NCBI GenBank assembly: GCA_001896555.1
Contig: MPOS01000033.1
Coordinates: 1-64,000, forward strand
Direction of reading: 5' to 3'
Length of the DNA stretch: 64,000 nucleotides
Source: Candidatus Phosphitivorax anaerolimi
Lineage (GTDB): Bacteria > Desulfobacterota > Desulfomonilia > UBA1062
The translations under genes and the position numbers were made by a program. The notes beneath the pieces were generated by a model. That model saw only the letters and a program-made list of their open reading frames with translations, searched no databases and was not told the DNA's origin. Shown piece by piece: positions 54,302 to 63,554 of this stretch. Numbering within the stretch: the stretch's first letter is position 1; each line of letters starts with the position of its first letter.

Positions 54302-55729
54302 TCAGGATATCTCGTACTGTTTGAGCAGCGCATAGAGACGGGACCGCGAGAGCCCCGATACCCTGCAGGCCGCGCGGATGTCGGCCTTTGTCTGTCGCAT
54401 GAGCTCCTTGAGGTACTGCTCTTCGATCTCACTGACAGCCTCTTCCCGAACGTCCTTGAGGCTGGGCAGGGTGTTGTCTCCGAATGCCTGGAGCCCGCCC
54501 GGCTGCACCTGCTTCCTGGCGGCGGCGATACGCTTGACCTGGACGTGTATGTGGTAGGGAAGATGCTTGGGAACCAGGATGGGACTGTCGTGCGCCACGG
54601 CCAGCGCGCTCTCCAGGGCGTGAATCAGCTCGCGCACGTTTCCGGGCCAGGAATACTGCATGAGGATATCCCTAAACCCGGCGCTTACGCGCTTGGGTTT
54701 GATCCCGTACTTCTTGCTGTGCCGCTTGAGATAGTGGTTCGTCAGGTCCTGGATGTCCTCGGGCCGCTCCCTTAAGGGGGGCAGGTCGATGGTGATGGAT
54801 CGGAGCCTGAACAGCAGATCCTTGCGGAAGGCCTTCTTCGCGACCAGGTCGTCCAGATCCCGGTTCGTGGCGGAGATCACCCGGAAATCGCTCTCCACCT
54901 CGCTCGATTTCCCGATGGGGCGGAAGCGCCCCTCCTGCAGGACACGGAGAAACTTTTTCTGTATTGAGAGCGGGAGCTCACCCACCTCGTCCAGGAAGAG
55001 CGTCCCCTTGTTGGCTTGATATACCAGGCCCGGCTGGGCCTTGTCGGCCCCGGTGTACGAGCCCTTCTCGTGGCCGAAGAGGATGCTTTCCACGAGGTTC
55101 GGAGGGAGGGCGGCACAGTCCACCACCACGAAATCATGGTCCTTCCTGAGCGAGTGGTTGTGAATGGCGCGTGCGAAGAGCTCTTTGCCGGTGCCGGTTT
55201 CGCCGGTGATGAGCACGCTGGCGTCATTGGACAGGGTCTTGCTCAGGAGGGTCAGGCATTTCTTCATGCCCGGGCTGTGGCCCAGGATTCCCTCCTTCTC
55301 GAAATCCAGGGCTGCCTGGGGAAGGGTGTTGCTCTCGTGATACAGGAGGGCGTCCTTCAAGAGCTGGGCCAGATCCGTCTTGGAAAACGGTTTTTCGATA
55401 TAGTCCCATGCACCCTTGGACAGGGCTGATTCCACGGATTCGGGATCGCCGTAGGCGGTGATCACGATCACCTCGGGCGAACCGCTGTTTCTGCAGACCT
55501 GGGGGAGGATGTCGATGCCGTTTCCATCCGGCATGCGCACATCGAGAAACACCACATCGAACGGGGCCGAGCGGATGGCGTCCAGGCCCTCCTCGAGGGT
55601 AAACGCCTGGGCGCTTTCATAACCCAGGCTCCGTGCGACGTTCGCAATGGAACTGCAGACGAGCTTATCATCGTCAATGATAAGGATTTTTTTGCGGTCG
55701 TCCATGCAAGTCTCATAAGACGGTTTCAT
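54302..55729 (-). CDS. NtrC-family sigma-54-dependent response regulator
   Basis: A 475-residue regulator: receiver domain about 12-130 (phospho-acceptor D63 in FLDVRMPDG, K113 in IEKPFS), AAA+ domain about 145-385 with Walker A GETGTGKE (176-183) and LFLDEVGELP, and a C-terminal Fis-type helix-turn-helix. The sigma-54 contact loop, normally GAFTGA, is GSYTGA (223-228). ATG 55729 overlaps the stop of the upstream kinase by four bases, which makes the pair a two-component system. It should activate sigma-54 promoters. Confidence 0.95.
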   Translation of the reverse strand: MKPSYETCMDDRKKILIIDDDKLVCSSIANVARSLGYESAQAFTLEEGLDAIRSAPFDVVFLDVRMPDGNGIDILPQVCRNSGSPEVIVITAYGDPESVESALSKGAWDYIEKPFSKTDLAQLLKDALLYHESNTLPQAALDFEKEGILGHSPGMKKCLTLLSKTLSNDASVLITGETGTGKELFARAIHNHSLRKDHDFVVVDCAALPPNLVESILFGHEKGSYTGADKAQPGLVYQANKGTLFLDEVGELPLSIQKKFLRVLQEGRFRPIGKSSEVESDFRVISATNRDLDDLVAKKAFRKDLLFRLRSITIDLPPLRERPEDIQDLTNHYLKRHSKKYGIKPKRVSAGFRDILMQYSWPGNVRELIHALESALAVAHDSPILVPKHLPYHIHVQVKRIAAARKQVQPGGLQAFGDNTLPSLKDVREEAVSEIEEQYLKELMRQTKADIRAACRVSGLSRSRLYALLKQYEIS

Positions 55730-58158
55730 GAAAATGTAAAGCCCCCACGGCCGAGGGCCTGATCGATGGCGTCGCGCAGGACCTCGGGTGAAAATGGTTT
55801 GGAGATCAGGCTGGAAAAGGCGGCTGCTCCGCTGCGGATTTCATCCAGCGCCTTCTCGGAGCCCGAGCAGATGATGACCGGCAGGTCTCTGCGGATCTCC
55901 TGCATGGCGGCAGCCATCTCGCTGCCCCTCATGAAGGGCATGAGTTCATCGGTGATCACCAGATCGAAGGTCTTGGGCGTCTCCCTGAAGAGCTTCAGGG
56001 CCTTGTCGGCGTCATGGGTGGAGGACACCCGGAAACCCTGGCGAACGAGCATCCGGTGAATGCTGCGCAGCTCGAGCACATCATCGTCTACCAGGAGAAC
56101 GCGCCCCTTCCGCCACCCCGTGGCAAGGGGCCCCTCGGAGACCTTTAGCTCAGAGTCCCGGCTTGAGGCAGGGAGATACACCTCGAACGACGTGCCCTTG
56201 CCCGGGGTGCTCCGGACGATGATGGACCCGCCAGCATTCTTGACCACGGAATGTACGACACCGAGCCCCAGGCCGGTGCCTGTGCTCGACTTCCGGGTGG
56301 TGAAAAGCGGGTCGAATATCTGATCCATGATCTCAGGCGGTATGCCGCAGCCGGTGTCCTTCACCACGAGCTTCGCATAGGTTCCGGGCGTGAGGTCTGA
56401 AACCATGGCCGGCGCAGCTCGAGTGACCGATGTCTCCGTGAGCGACACGCACAAGGTGCCCCGGCTGTTTTCCATGGCCTGCACGGCATTGGCGCACAGA
56501 TTGGTCAGAAGCTGATAGATCTGGGTCGCATCGGTCCTGACCAGTGTTTCCCTGGCGGATATCCGCTGGCGGAGGGTGACTGTCTCGGGCAGGGAACGCC
56601 TGATGATGGTCAGTGCCTCCCGTATGATCGTATCCAAAACTATGGGGGGGAAGACCGGTTTCCTTCGGGAGCCGAACATCTTGATCTGATTCGTGATCTC
56701 CCGTCCGATGCGCGACGCCTCGATGATCTGGCCGATGAATTCCTGCTCGGGGGCATCGGGCGGGAGCATGTCCGAGACCAGCTCGGCATTGATGATGATC
56801 GGCTGAAGGATATTGATGAAGTCGTGGGCTATCCCGCCTGCGAGCATCCCCAGCGCCTCCATCCTCCGTTTTCGCTCAAGGGCCTTCTGCATGGCCTTTT
56901 CTTCGGTGACGTCCAGCTCGATGACCGCATAGTTGGTGATCGCCCCGGATTCATTCTCCAGCGGGGAGACGACCACGTCCAGTTCCCGCCGGCCGCCGTC
57001 AGCCCGATCCCTGTGGATCGTACCCCTCCAGGGCCTGTCACGGAGCTCCTTTAAGGAGAAGGCATTCTCTGTTCCACCATCCGGGGTAAAAAACATCTCG
57101 TACGGCTTGCCCTTGAGATCGTTGCGGGGGATCTGCAGGGAGCGTTCACCTGCGTGGTTGATGTAGATTATCCTCCCCTGTGAGTCGAGGATGAATACAC
57201 TTTCTGCGGCGTGCTCCACCGCCGAGACCAGGAGCCGGTTTTCCTGCTCGGTGCGGCGGTAATCAGTGATGTCGATGGAGACACCCCCTATAAGCCCGGG
57301 AGAATTATCCTGAAATATCGGGAACTTTTGTGTAAAGAAGGATGCCTGGAAATCGCCGAACCGAATGTCTTCTATCTTCTGCAGTTCCTTTCCGGATGCC
57401 AGCACCTTCCGGTCGTCTTCCATGAGTGCACTGGATATCTCTGCGGGCCAGATATCCCGGTCGGTTCTGCCGATGCAGGCATCGATTTTGATGCCGTAGA
57501 CATCCTCCAGATACTGGTTGAGGTAGAGAAACCTGCTCTGCTCGTCCTTGAGATAGACCATGCCGGGAAAGTGCTCCATGAAGAGCGTGAACTGCTGCTC
57601 GTTGAGCCGCAGATCTTCTTCCAGTCGCTTGCGCTCATCGATCTCCTGCCTCAGGCGCCGGTTTGTCCTCATGAGCTGAGCCGTGCGCCTGCGGACTTCT
57701 TTTTCCAGGGCCTGCCGGGCATCACTGACTTCGTGCTCTGTCGTGCGTCTGAACCGGCGATTTTCACGCCGCTCTAAGACCTCTTGAACAACCAGCGGAA
57801 GCAGGGCCTGATACGCCTGGGGCGGGTCCTGGATCAGATATTCGTCCGCGCCCTGCTTCAGCGCCTCGGCCGCTTGATGGATGGTTTTTGTGCCGCAGAT
57901 CACGACAAAGGGCGGGGGATCGTCCAGGTCCTTGGTCTGCTCAAACAGGTCGAGCCAGGAGGCCCCGGGCAGGTTCAGAGACACCGCTACGAGATCGAAT
58001 CGATTCAAAGGGTCTCCCAGCAGGGATACGGCCTCAGACGCGCTGCCGCTCTCCGCGACCATACAGTCCATGCCCCCTGCCTCCAGGGCCGCGATGAACG
58101 TCTTGCGGCTCTCCGGCTCGGGTTCGACCAGCAGGATGCTGTTTTTCCCGGGGTACAC
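55726..58158 (-). CDS. Hybrid histidine kinase with degenerate N-terminal receiver, two PAS domains and C-terminal receiver
   Basis: An 810-residue soluble kinase. An N-terminal receiver-like domain (1-125) has lost the phospho-acceptor (S60 in VAVSLNLPG) and the Lys (Q110). A coiled coil (about 130-185) and two PAS domains (about 185-305 and 310-420) follow, then the H box with H445 (AGGIAHDFINIL), a catalytic ATPase domain, and a normal receiver (D737 in VITDELMP, K787 in ISKPFS). No transmembrane helix. GTG 58158 is preferred (GGGGA eight bases upstream) over TTG 58164. It is coupled to the NtrC-type regulator. Confidence 0.92.
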   Translation of the reverse strand: MYPGKNSILLVEPEPESRKTFIAALEAGGMDCMVAESGSASEAVSLLGDPLNRFDLVAVSLNLPGASWLDLFEQTKDLDDPPPFVVICGTKTIHQAAEALKQGADEYLIQDPPQAYQALLPLVVQEVLERRENRRFRRTTEHEVSDARQALEKEVRRRTAQLMRTNRRLRQEIDERKRLEEDLRLNEQQFTLFMEHFPGMVYLKDEQSRFLYLNQYLEDVYGIKIDACIGRTDRDIWPAEISSALMEDDRKVLASGKELQKIEDIRFGDFQASFFTQKFPIFQDNSPGLIGGVSIDITDYRRTEQENRLLVSAVEHAAESVFILDSQGRIIYINHAGERSLQIPRNDLKGKPYEMFFTPDGGTENAFSLKELRDRPWRGTIHRDRADGGRRELDVVVSPLENESGAITNYAVIELDVTEEKAMQKALERKRRMEALGMLAGGIAHDFINILQPIIINAELVSDMLPPDAPEQEFIGQIIEASRIGREITNQIKMFGSRRKPVFPPIVLDTIIREALTIIRRSLPETVTLRQRISARETLVRTDATQIYQLLTNLCANAVQAMENSRGTLCVSLTETSVTRAAPAMVSDLTPGTYAKLVVKDTGCGIPPEIMDQIFDPLFTTRKSSTGTGLGLGVVHSVVKNAGGSIIVRSTPGKGTSFEVYLPASSRDSELKVSEGPLATGWRKGRVLLVDDDVLELRSIHRMLVRQGFRVSSTHDADKALKLFRETPKTFDLVITDELMPFMRGSEMAAAMQEIRRDLPVIICSGSEKALDEIRSGAAAFSSLISKPFSPEVLRDAIDQALGRGGFTFS

Positions 58159-58806
58159 GATCAATTCCCCGGCCGCTCGCCGGCAGCGACAAGGGTTCTC
58201 GGGCGAAGAGGGAATGTATTGTCTTCAGGATACCCGGAAACGGGCGCATGCCGTGAAAATAAAGAAAACCTGCCGGTCTCACGCATCATTCTCTGACTCA
58301 TCATCTTTGTCCTGGTGACAAAAATAAGCGCGTCCCGGCCTGGCGTCAAGGGAGGCGGATGAAGAACCGGTCTGCATGCTGCCTTTACCCCGCCATACAT
58401 GCCGGGAATATCCCATCCCGGCGGATACGAGCAGGCTGCATCCCTGACAGGAGGACAGAGGGGATTTCTTCGACCGGGATCTGTTGGGTTTATTCGTGCA
58501 GAACCCCTCGTATCCCAACCCGAAAAGGGCAAACACCGGCTCAGCCAGGAATGGGAGGATTACCGCCCGAAAATATTACATCGAATGGCAATTTACTAGC
58601 ATGAACAGGGATCGGCGGCAATGCGAAAAACGAACCCCGTGTACCACGCACCTGTTGCCGGCCGGTTCCCATAGAGGATGCAGGCGGGGGAAAGGGACTT
58701 TGACCGGGGCCACCGAAAAGAGGGCGCATCCCGCGAACCCTCATGTCCTGGTTATCGCTCACAGCGAATATTGCAGTTCAAACCCCGGCAATGTTGCCCC
58801 GGCGCC
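58159..58806. other. Intergenic region, 648 bases, no gene seen
   Basis: It separates the ahbC end and the hybrid kinase start, both on the minus strand, and should carry the kinase promoter. Open frames of 60-120 codons exist on both strands but none has a ribosome site or a recognisable pattern. A TGGCAA-N5-TAGC at 58586-58600 resembles a sigma-54 site but points away from any gene. Confidence 0.4.
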
Positions 58807-59979
58807 TCAGAAGATCTCGTCGTCTCTCAGGTAGCAGGCAGGATCTTCTCCCCACGGATCTCCCGTAGCCGCCTCGGCGCGGGCGCGGAAGTTGCCCGCG
58901 CACACGTCGAGCCACCGGCATTTCCGGCACCTGCCCTGTACGTGCTCCTTCTTGTTTTTAAGCTTCATGAGAAACTCGTTGGAGCGATCCTCCCAGATGG
59001 CGGAGAAGGGCCTTTCCCGGACATTGCCCAGCACCCGGGTGCGCCAGAACTGGTCGGGGTAGACCTCGCCGTCCCAGTTGATGCAGCCGATCCCAAGCCC
59101 CGAGGAGTTGCCGCCGTTCATCTTCAACAGCTCGAGCACCCCTTCGGCCCGGGGGTCGTTCCGGCTTTTCATGCGCAGGTAGACGTACGGGCCGTCCGCG
59201 TGGTTGTCTACGGTGAGCACCTCCACCTGAAGCCCGGCCTCGATCATCTCTTTCGTGCGGTCCATGATGAGATCCAGGGTGTCCCGCGTCTGCTCCGGGG
59301 AGAGGTCTTCTTCCATGAGCTCTCTGGCCCTGCCGGTATACACGAGGTGGTAGAAGCAGATGCGGGCTATGCCCTCGGCCTTCATGAGGTCGAAGATCCC
59401 GGGTATCTCGGAGATGTTTCTCCGGTTCATGGTAAAGCGCAGGCCCACCTTGATGTTCTGGTGCATGGCATGCTCGATGCCTTTGAGCGCGTCTCGGAAG
59501 GCGCCCGATACCCCGCGGAAGGAGTCGTTGACCTCCTGGAGGCCGTCAAGGCTCACTCCGATGTAGGAAAGGCCGCAGTCTGCGAGCTCCATGGCCAGGT
59601 CCCGGGTGATCAGGGTCCCGTTGGTGGAGATCACAGCGCGCATGTCCGATTTGACCGTCCGTCTGACCAGGTCGGGCAGGTCTTTTCGGATGAGCGGCTC
59701 CCCGCCCGAGAAGAGAACCACCGGACATCCATAGTCATGCAGCTCTGCGATGAGCTCCATTCCCTCGCTGGTGGAGAGCTCGTCCCGCGGCGCGTCGGTC
59801 GCGGCGTAGCAGTGCACGCACCTCAAGTTGCAGGCGGGCGTGATGTTCCATACCACCACGGGCTTCTTGTCGGCCGAGAACTGGAGCAGGTGGGAGGGGA
59901 GGTCTTTTGAGACCCTGCCGTACCTCAAGGGGTCGGATGCCTCCACGGTCCCGCAGTAGAGCTTGGAAATTCCGATCAC
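58807..59979 (-). CDS. ahbC: 12,18-didecarboxysiroheme deacetylase (radical SAM AhbC)
   Basis: A 390-residue radical-SAM enzyme with a SPASM-like C-terminus. The radical-SAM cluster ligands are C50, C54 and C57 (TPACNLRCVHCY). C-terminal cysteines (GIGCINWDG; GRCRKCRWLDVCAG; PACYLRDD) bind extra Fe-S. The N-terminus GISKLYCGTVEASDPLRYG is typical of AhbC, which removes acetate side chains from didecarboxysiroheme to yield Fe-coproporphyrin. It overlaps the cobA-hemD fusion by four bases. AhbA, AhbB and AhbD are not in the window. Confidence 0.92.
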   Translation of the reverse strand: MIGISKLYCGTVEASDPLRYGRVSKDLPSHLLQFSADKKPVVVWNITPACNLRCVHCYAATDAPRDELSTSEGMELIAELHDYGCPVVLFSGGEPLIRKDLPDLVRRTVKSDMRAVISTNGTLITRDLAMELADCGLSYIGVSLDGLQEVNDSFRGVSGAFRDALKGIEHAMHQNIKVGLRFTMNRRNISEIPGIFDLMKAEGIARICFYHLVYTGRARELMEEDLSPEQTRDTLDLIMDRTKEMIEAGLQVEVLTVDNHADGPYVYLRMKSRNDPRAEGVLELLKMNGGNSSGLGIGCINWDGEVYPDQFWRTRVLGNVRERPFSAIWEDRSNEFLMKLKNKKEHVQGRCRKCRWLDVCAGNFRARAEAATGDPWGEDPACYLRDDEIF

Positions 59980-61457
59980 AGCGATTCTCCTTTCAATGCT
60001 TCGATAATGCCCTCGTCGGTGTATTCATGGGCCGTCACCTGCGCAGGCAGGCCGAGCCTCTGCATGGTGTCTGCGGTCACCGGGCCGATGGCGGCGAGCC
60101 GCTTTGACCCGAGCAGGTCACGATCATCTCCCAGGAGTTCAACGGCGTGACGGAATCCCGAGGGGCTGGTGAACACCACAGTGTCCACCGCCGCCAGCGC
60201 GGAGAGGAAACCCTCCTTCGAGGCATCCTTCGGGAGCACGGTCTCGTACACCGGGATCTCCAGAACATCCGCGCCCCGCGTTTTAAGGGCGTCGACCAGA
60301 TAGCCCCTCGCTCCCCGCGCTCGGGGCAGGCACACCCTTTTCCCTGAGAGGCCGGTTTCACGGAGCATCTCCACGATCCCCTCGGCGCGATATTCATCGG
60401 CCGTGCCGTCCGCGCGGATGCCATAGGAGAAAAGGGCGTCCCTGGTTTTTGGCCCTATGCAGTAGATTTTGCTCCTGCCGAAACTCCGCGCGTCCAGGTT
60501 TGCCGCAAGCATCTTGTTCATGAAGAGCGGCACCGCGTTCTGCGAGGTGAAGATGAAGAGGTCGAAGGCGTTCACGTCCGGCAGGTCAAAGGGCAGGGGG
60601 GAGATGTCCAGGAGTGGATAGAGCACCACCCTCGCCCCGTTGTCCGCAAAGAGCGAGGCGGTCTGGAGGGCGAGGTGCGAAGGCCGGGTGATGAGCACAG
60701 TCCTGCCGGCAAGGGGCCTGGGAACATCATCGAAGAGCTCTTTGCTCAGCGATGCGACTGCGCCGACCACGATGATGCACGGGGAGCCGATGGCGTGCTC
60801 CCGGGCGTCCTGTCCCGCCCTGGCAAGGGTTGAGACCACCCGGCGCTGCAGGGGGGTGGTGGCGTCCTGCACGAGTGCGCAGGGCGTCTCCGGGCTCATT
60901 CCTTCCTGCATGAGCTTGTCGGCGATCTCCTTGATCCTGGATGCGCCCATGAGGAACACGAGAGTGCCCTTCTCGGCGGCCAGATGCTTCCAGTCGAGAA
61001 AGCCTGATTCCTTAGAAATGTCTTCGTGAGCTGTCACGAACTTGACCGACGAGGCATATCCTCGGTGGGTGGGCGGGATACCCGCGCTGATCGGCCCGGC
61101 AATGGCGGAGGTGATTCCCGGGACGATCTCGAACGGGATGCCGTGTTTTTTCAGATAGAGCGCCTCTTCGCCCCCCCGGCCGAAGACGCACGGGTCTCCG
61201 CCCTTGAGGCGCGCAACGGTCTTGCCCTGACGTGCGAGCTCCACCAGCAGCTCGTTGATCCTGGCCTGCTCCAAATACACCTTTCCGCCGCGCTTCCCCA
61301 CATACCGCTTCTCTGCATCCGGTTTTGCCAGGGAGAGGATCTCCAGCGGAATGAGGTCGTCATAGACGATCACGTCGCATCGGGGAATGATGCGGCACGC
61401 CTTGAGGGTGATGAGGCCGGGGTCGCCCGGGCCTGCGCCGATGAGAAAGACCTTCAT
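59976..61457 (-). CDS. cobA-hemD: Fused uroporphyrinogen-III C-methyltransferase / uroporphyrinogen-III synthase
   Basis: A 493-residue fusion. Residues 1-240 are the SAM-dependent methyltransferase (VFLIGAGPGDPGLITLKA, YVGKRGG, GGDPCVFGRGGEE and the VPGITSAIAG motif). Residues about 245-493 are uroporphyrinogen-III synthase (GRTVLITRPSHLALQTASLF, VFTSPSGFRHAVELLGDD, AIGPVTADTMQRLGL). It closes and inverts the linear tetrapyrrole and adds two methyl groups to yield precorrin-2 for siroheme, cobalamin and heme. The stop overlaps ahbC and the start overlaps hemC, each by four bases. Confidence 0.95.
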   Translation of the reverse strand: MKVFLIGAGPGDPGLITLKACRIIPRCDVIVYDDLIPLEILSLAKPDAEKRYVGKRGGKVYLEQARINELLVELARQGKTVARLKGGDPCVFGRGGEEALYLKKHGIPFEIVPGITSAIAGPISAGIPPTHRGYASSVKFVTAHEDISKESGFLDWKHLAAEKGTLVFLMGASRIKEIADKLMQEGMSPETPCALVQDATTPLQRRVVSTLARAGQDAREHAIGSPCIIVVGAVASLSKELFDDVPRPLAGRTVLITRPSHLALQTASLFADNGARVVLYPLLDISPLPFDLPDVNAFDLFIFTSQNAVPLFMNKMLAANLDARSFGRSKIYCIGPKTRDALFSYGIRADGTADEYRAEGIVEMLRETGLSGKRVCLPRARGARGYLVDALKTRGADVLEIPVYETVLPKDASKEGFLSALAAVDTVVFTSPSGFRHAVELLGDDRDLLGSKRLAAIGPVTADTMQRLGLPAQVTAHEYTDEGIIEALKGESL

Positions 61458-62347
61458 GAGAGAACCTCCTGGCCGAGCCTCTCCTTCAGGGCAAGGGCCA
61501 GACGCCGCCCCACCGAAGGGTCAGTACCCTGCATGTGCATCTGCTCCACACATGCCTCGTCGGGGCTCCCGAGCATGCCCAGGATCGAGACGCTCTGGCC
61601 GCCCTCAAGGGTCGCGTATGCCCCTGCAGGGAGATTGCAGTCTGAACCCAGTGCTGCGAGAAACTCCCGCTCCGCCTCTGCGCAGATCCGGGTAGGATGG
61701 TGGTCGATTTTTTCGAGCAGGGCATGGAGCTCATGGTCCGAGCTTCTCGCCTCGACTGCGATGATGCCCTGCCCGGGCGAAGGCACCATGCTCTGGACAT
61801 CGAGCGCCACGCCCTCTTTGAGCCCAAGCCTCCTGACGCCCGCTGCGGCAAGGACCACCGCGTCCACGATTTTCCCCACCTTGTCGAGCCTGGTGGGTAC
61901 GTTTCCGCGGATGTCCACCACCTTGAGGTCGGGGCGGAGATTGCGTATCTGGCACCGTCTGCGCATGCTTGATGTGCCGATGCGGGCCCCTTGAGGGAGA
62001 TCTTCCAGCGTGTGGCTGCCTGCGGAAAAGAGCATGTCCCGGGGGTCTTCACGCTCGAGGTATGCACCGATGGCAAGCCCTTGAGGCAGCACGGCCTGCA
62101 TGTCCTTGAGGCTGTGGACTGCGAGGTCGATCTCGCCGCTTAAAAGCCTGCGCTCGATTTCCTTGACGAACACACCCTTGCCGCCGATCGCACTCAGAGG
62201 TGCATCCGAGAGGATGTCGCCGGTGGTCTTCACCGTGTGCACCTCGGCTGCAATGCCCGGTTCCAGCCGGGCAAGGGCCCCGCGCACCATGTTCGTCTGC
62301 AGCAGCGCCAGGCTGCTACCCCTTGTGCCGATCCTGATAATCCTCAT
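61454..62347 (-). CDS. hemC: Hydroxymethylbilane synthase (porphobilinogen deaminase)
   Basis: A 297-residue HemC. RIGTRGSSLALLQTN is the N-terminal signature; SLKDMQAVLP carries the catalytic Asp; C237 in LGSDCNLPAGAYA should hold the dipyrromethane cofactor. It joins four porphobilinogen units into preuroporphyrinogen. It overlaps the 3' end of hemA by 32 bases and the cobA-hemD gene by four, so it is translationally coupled. Normal length. Confidence 0.95.
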   Translation of the reverse strand: MRIIRIGTRGSSLALLQTNMVRGALARLEPGIAAEVHTVKTTGDILSDAPLSAIGGKGVFVKEIERRLLSGEIDLAVHSLKDMQAVLPQGLAIGAYLEREDPRDMLFSAGSHTLEDLPQGARIGTSSMRRRCQIRNLRPDLKVVDIRGNVPTRLDKVGKIVDAVVLAAAGVRRLGLKEGVALDVQSMVPSPGQGIIAVEARSSDHELHALLEKIDHHPTRICAEAEREFLAALGSDCNLPAGAYATLEGGQSVSILGMLGSPDEACVEQMHMQGTDPSVGRRLALALKERLGQEVLS

Positions 62348-63554
62348 CGAGCTGGAAGATCCTCCGTGTCTGTTCGATATTGGTGAGCGTAGGGTGCTCC
62401 TTCAGATAGCTTGCCACCCGGTGGAGATACCGCTTGAGCGAGGAGCGGAGCTTCTGCTCCACGATGGCCGCTTGCCCGGGCTCAAGCGAGTTCGCCCTCA
62501 TCTCCGAGGCGATGTATTCGTCCATGAGGAGGAACAGGTCCCGGATGGTGGCCTGGGCGTCCAGGGAGCCGGCCCATCGGGCGAAACGCTCCACCTCGGC
62601 CGAGATGATGGCCTGCGCCTTGTCCGTCTCCTCCTGCCGGAAGGAGACGTGCTTGTCCACGATGGTTTTCAGGGCGTCGATATCGTAGAGGTAGCAATTG
62701 TAGCATTTCCCCACCTCAGGCTCAACGTCCCGGGGGACCGCGATGTCGATGATGATCATGGGCTCGTTCCTGCGCTGCCTCATCACGTCGTCCATCATGG
62801 CCCGGGTGATGATGGGGGTCGGGGAGCCGGTGGATGTGATGACGATGGCGCACCGGAGGAGCTCATCCCTCAGGGCGCTGAAAGGGCGGGGCTTGCCGCC
62901 CAGCTCCTTGGCCAGATCGCACGCAGTGGAAAAGGTCCGGTTGATGATGCACAGATCTCCTGCACCGCGGTCTATGAGACGGCGGGCTGCGATGCCCGCC
63001 ATGTCGCCCGCCCCGATGACGAGCACCGGACTTAAGCTGATGTCACCGAATATGTGACAAGCCAGTTCTACCGCCTGGGATGCCACGGATACCGGGTATC
63101 TGCCGATGGATGTCTCGGTGCGCACCCGTTTGGCCGTCCGGAAGGTCCGGTGCAGGGCCTTGTTCAGAAAGGTTGAGGTGGTGCCAGCGGCCAGGGCCTG
63201 CCTGTAGGCGTCCTTGACCTGTCCCAGGATCTGGTTTTCTCCGATGATGAGAGAGTCGAGGCCCGATGCCACCATGAACAGATGGCGGATCGCCTCTTCG
63301 CCCCGGTAGATTTCACAATAGCCCCTTAGGTCTTTGCCGGGTATTCCCGAGAGCGATGCCAGGTGATCAATGATGGTCTGTTCATCCAATCCGGTCCAGT
63401 ATACCTCGGATCGGTTGCATGTGGTGAGTGTATACACCTCTCCCAGGTCGCGCGAACACAGGCTCCGGAAGTCCTGCGGAGACAGGATGACCTTTTCCCT
63501 GATTTCCACCGGCGCGCTCCGGTGGTTGATGCTGATGCAGCCGAGCCGGTTCAT
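62316..63554 (-). CDS. hemA: Glutamyl-tRNA reductase
   Basis: A 412-residue HemA. The catalytic cysteine is C46 in TLTTCNRSEVY; the NADPH domain carries VLVIGAGDMAGIAARRL; the C-terminal dimerisation helices are complete. It reduces glutamyl-tRNA to glutamate-1-semialdehyde, the first step of C5-route tetrapyrrole synthesis. The start ATG 63554 overlaps the hemX stop by four bases (ATGA); the much longer open frame upstream is not protein-like. HemL and HemB genes are not in the window. Confidence 0.96.
   Translation of the reverse strand: MNRLGCISINHRSAPVEIREKVILSPQDFRSLCSRDLGEVYTLTTCNRSEVYWTGLDEQTIIDHLASLSGIPGKDLRGYCEIYRGEEAIRHLFMVASGLDSLIIGENQILGQVKDAYRQALAAGTTSTFLNKALHRTFRTAKRVRTETSIGRYPVSVASQAVELACHIFGDISLSPVLVIGAGDMAGIAARRLIDRGAGDLCIINRTFSTACDLAKELGGKPRPFSALRDELLRCAIVITSTGSPTPIITRAMMDDVMRQRRNEPMIIIDIAVPRDVEPEVGKCYNCYLYDIDALKTIVDKHVSFRQEETDKAQAIISAEVERFARWAGSLDAQATIRDLFLLMDEYIASEMRANSLEPGQAAIVEQKLRSSLKRYLHRVASYLKEHPTLTNIEQTRRIFQLDEDYQDRHKG

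Noticed and set aside
58586-58600. TGGCAA-N5-TAGC resembling a sigma-54 promoter on the plus strand
   Set aside because: No plus-strand gene lies downstream within the window.
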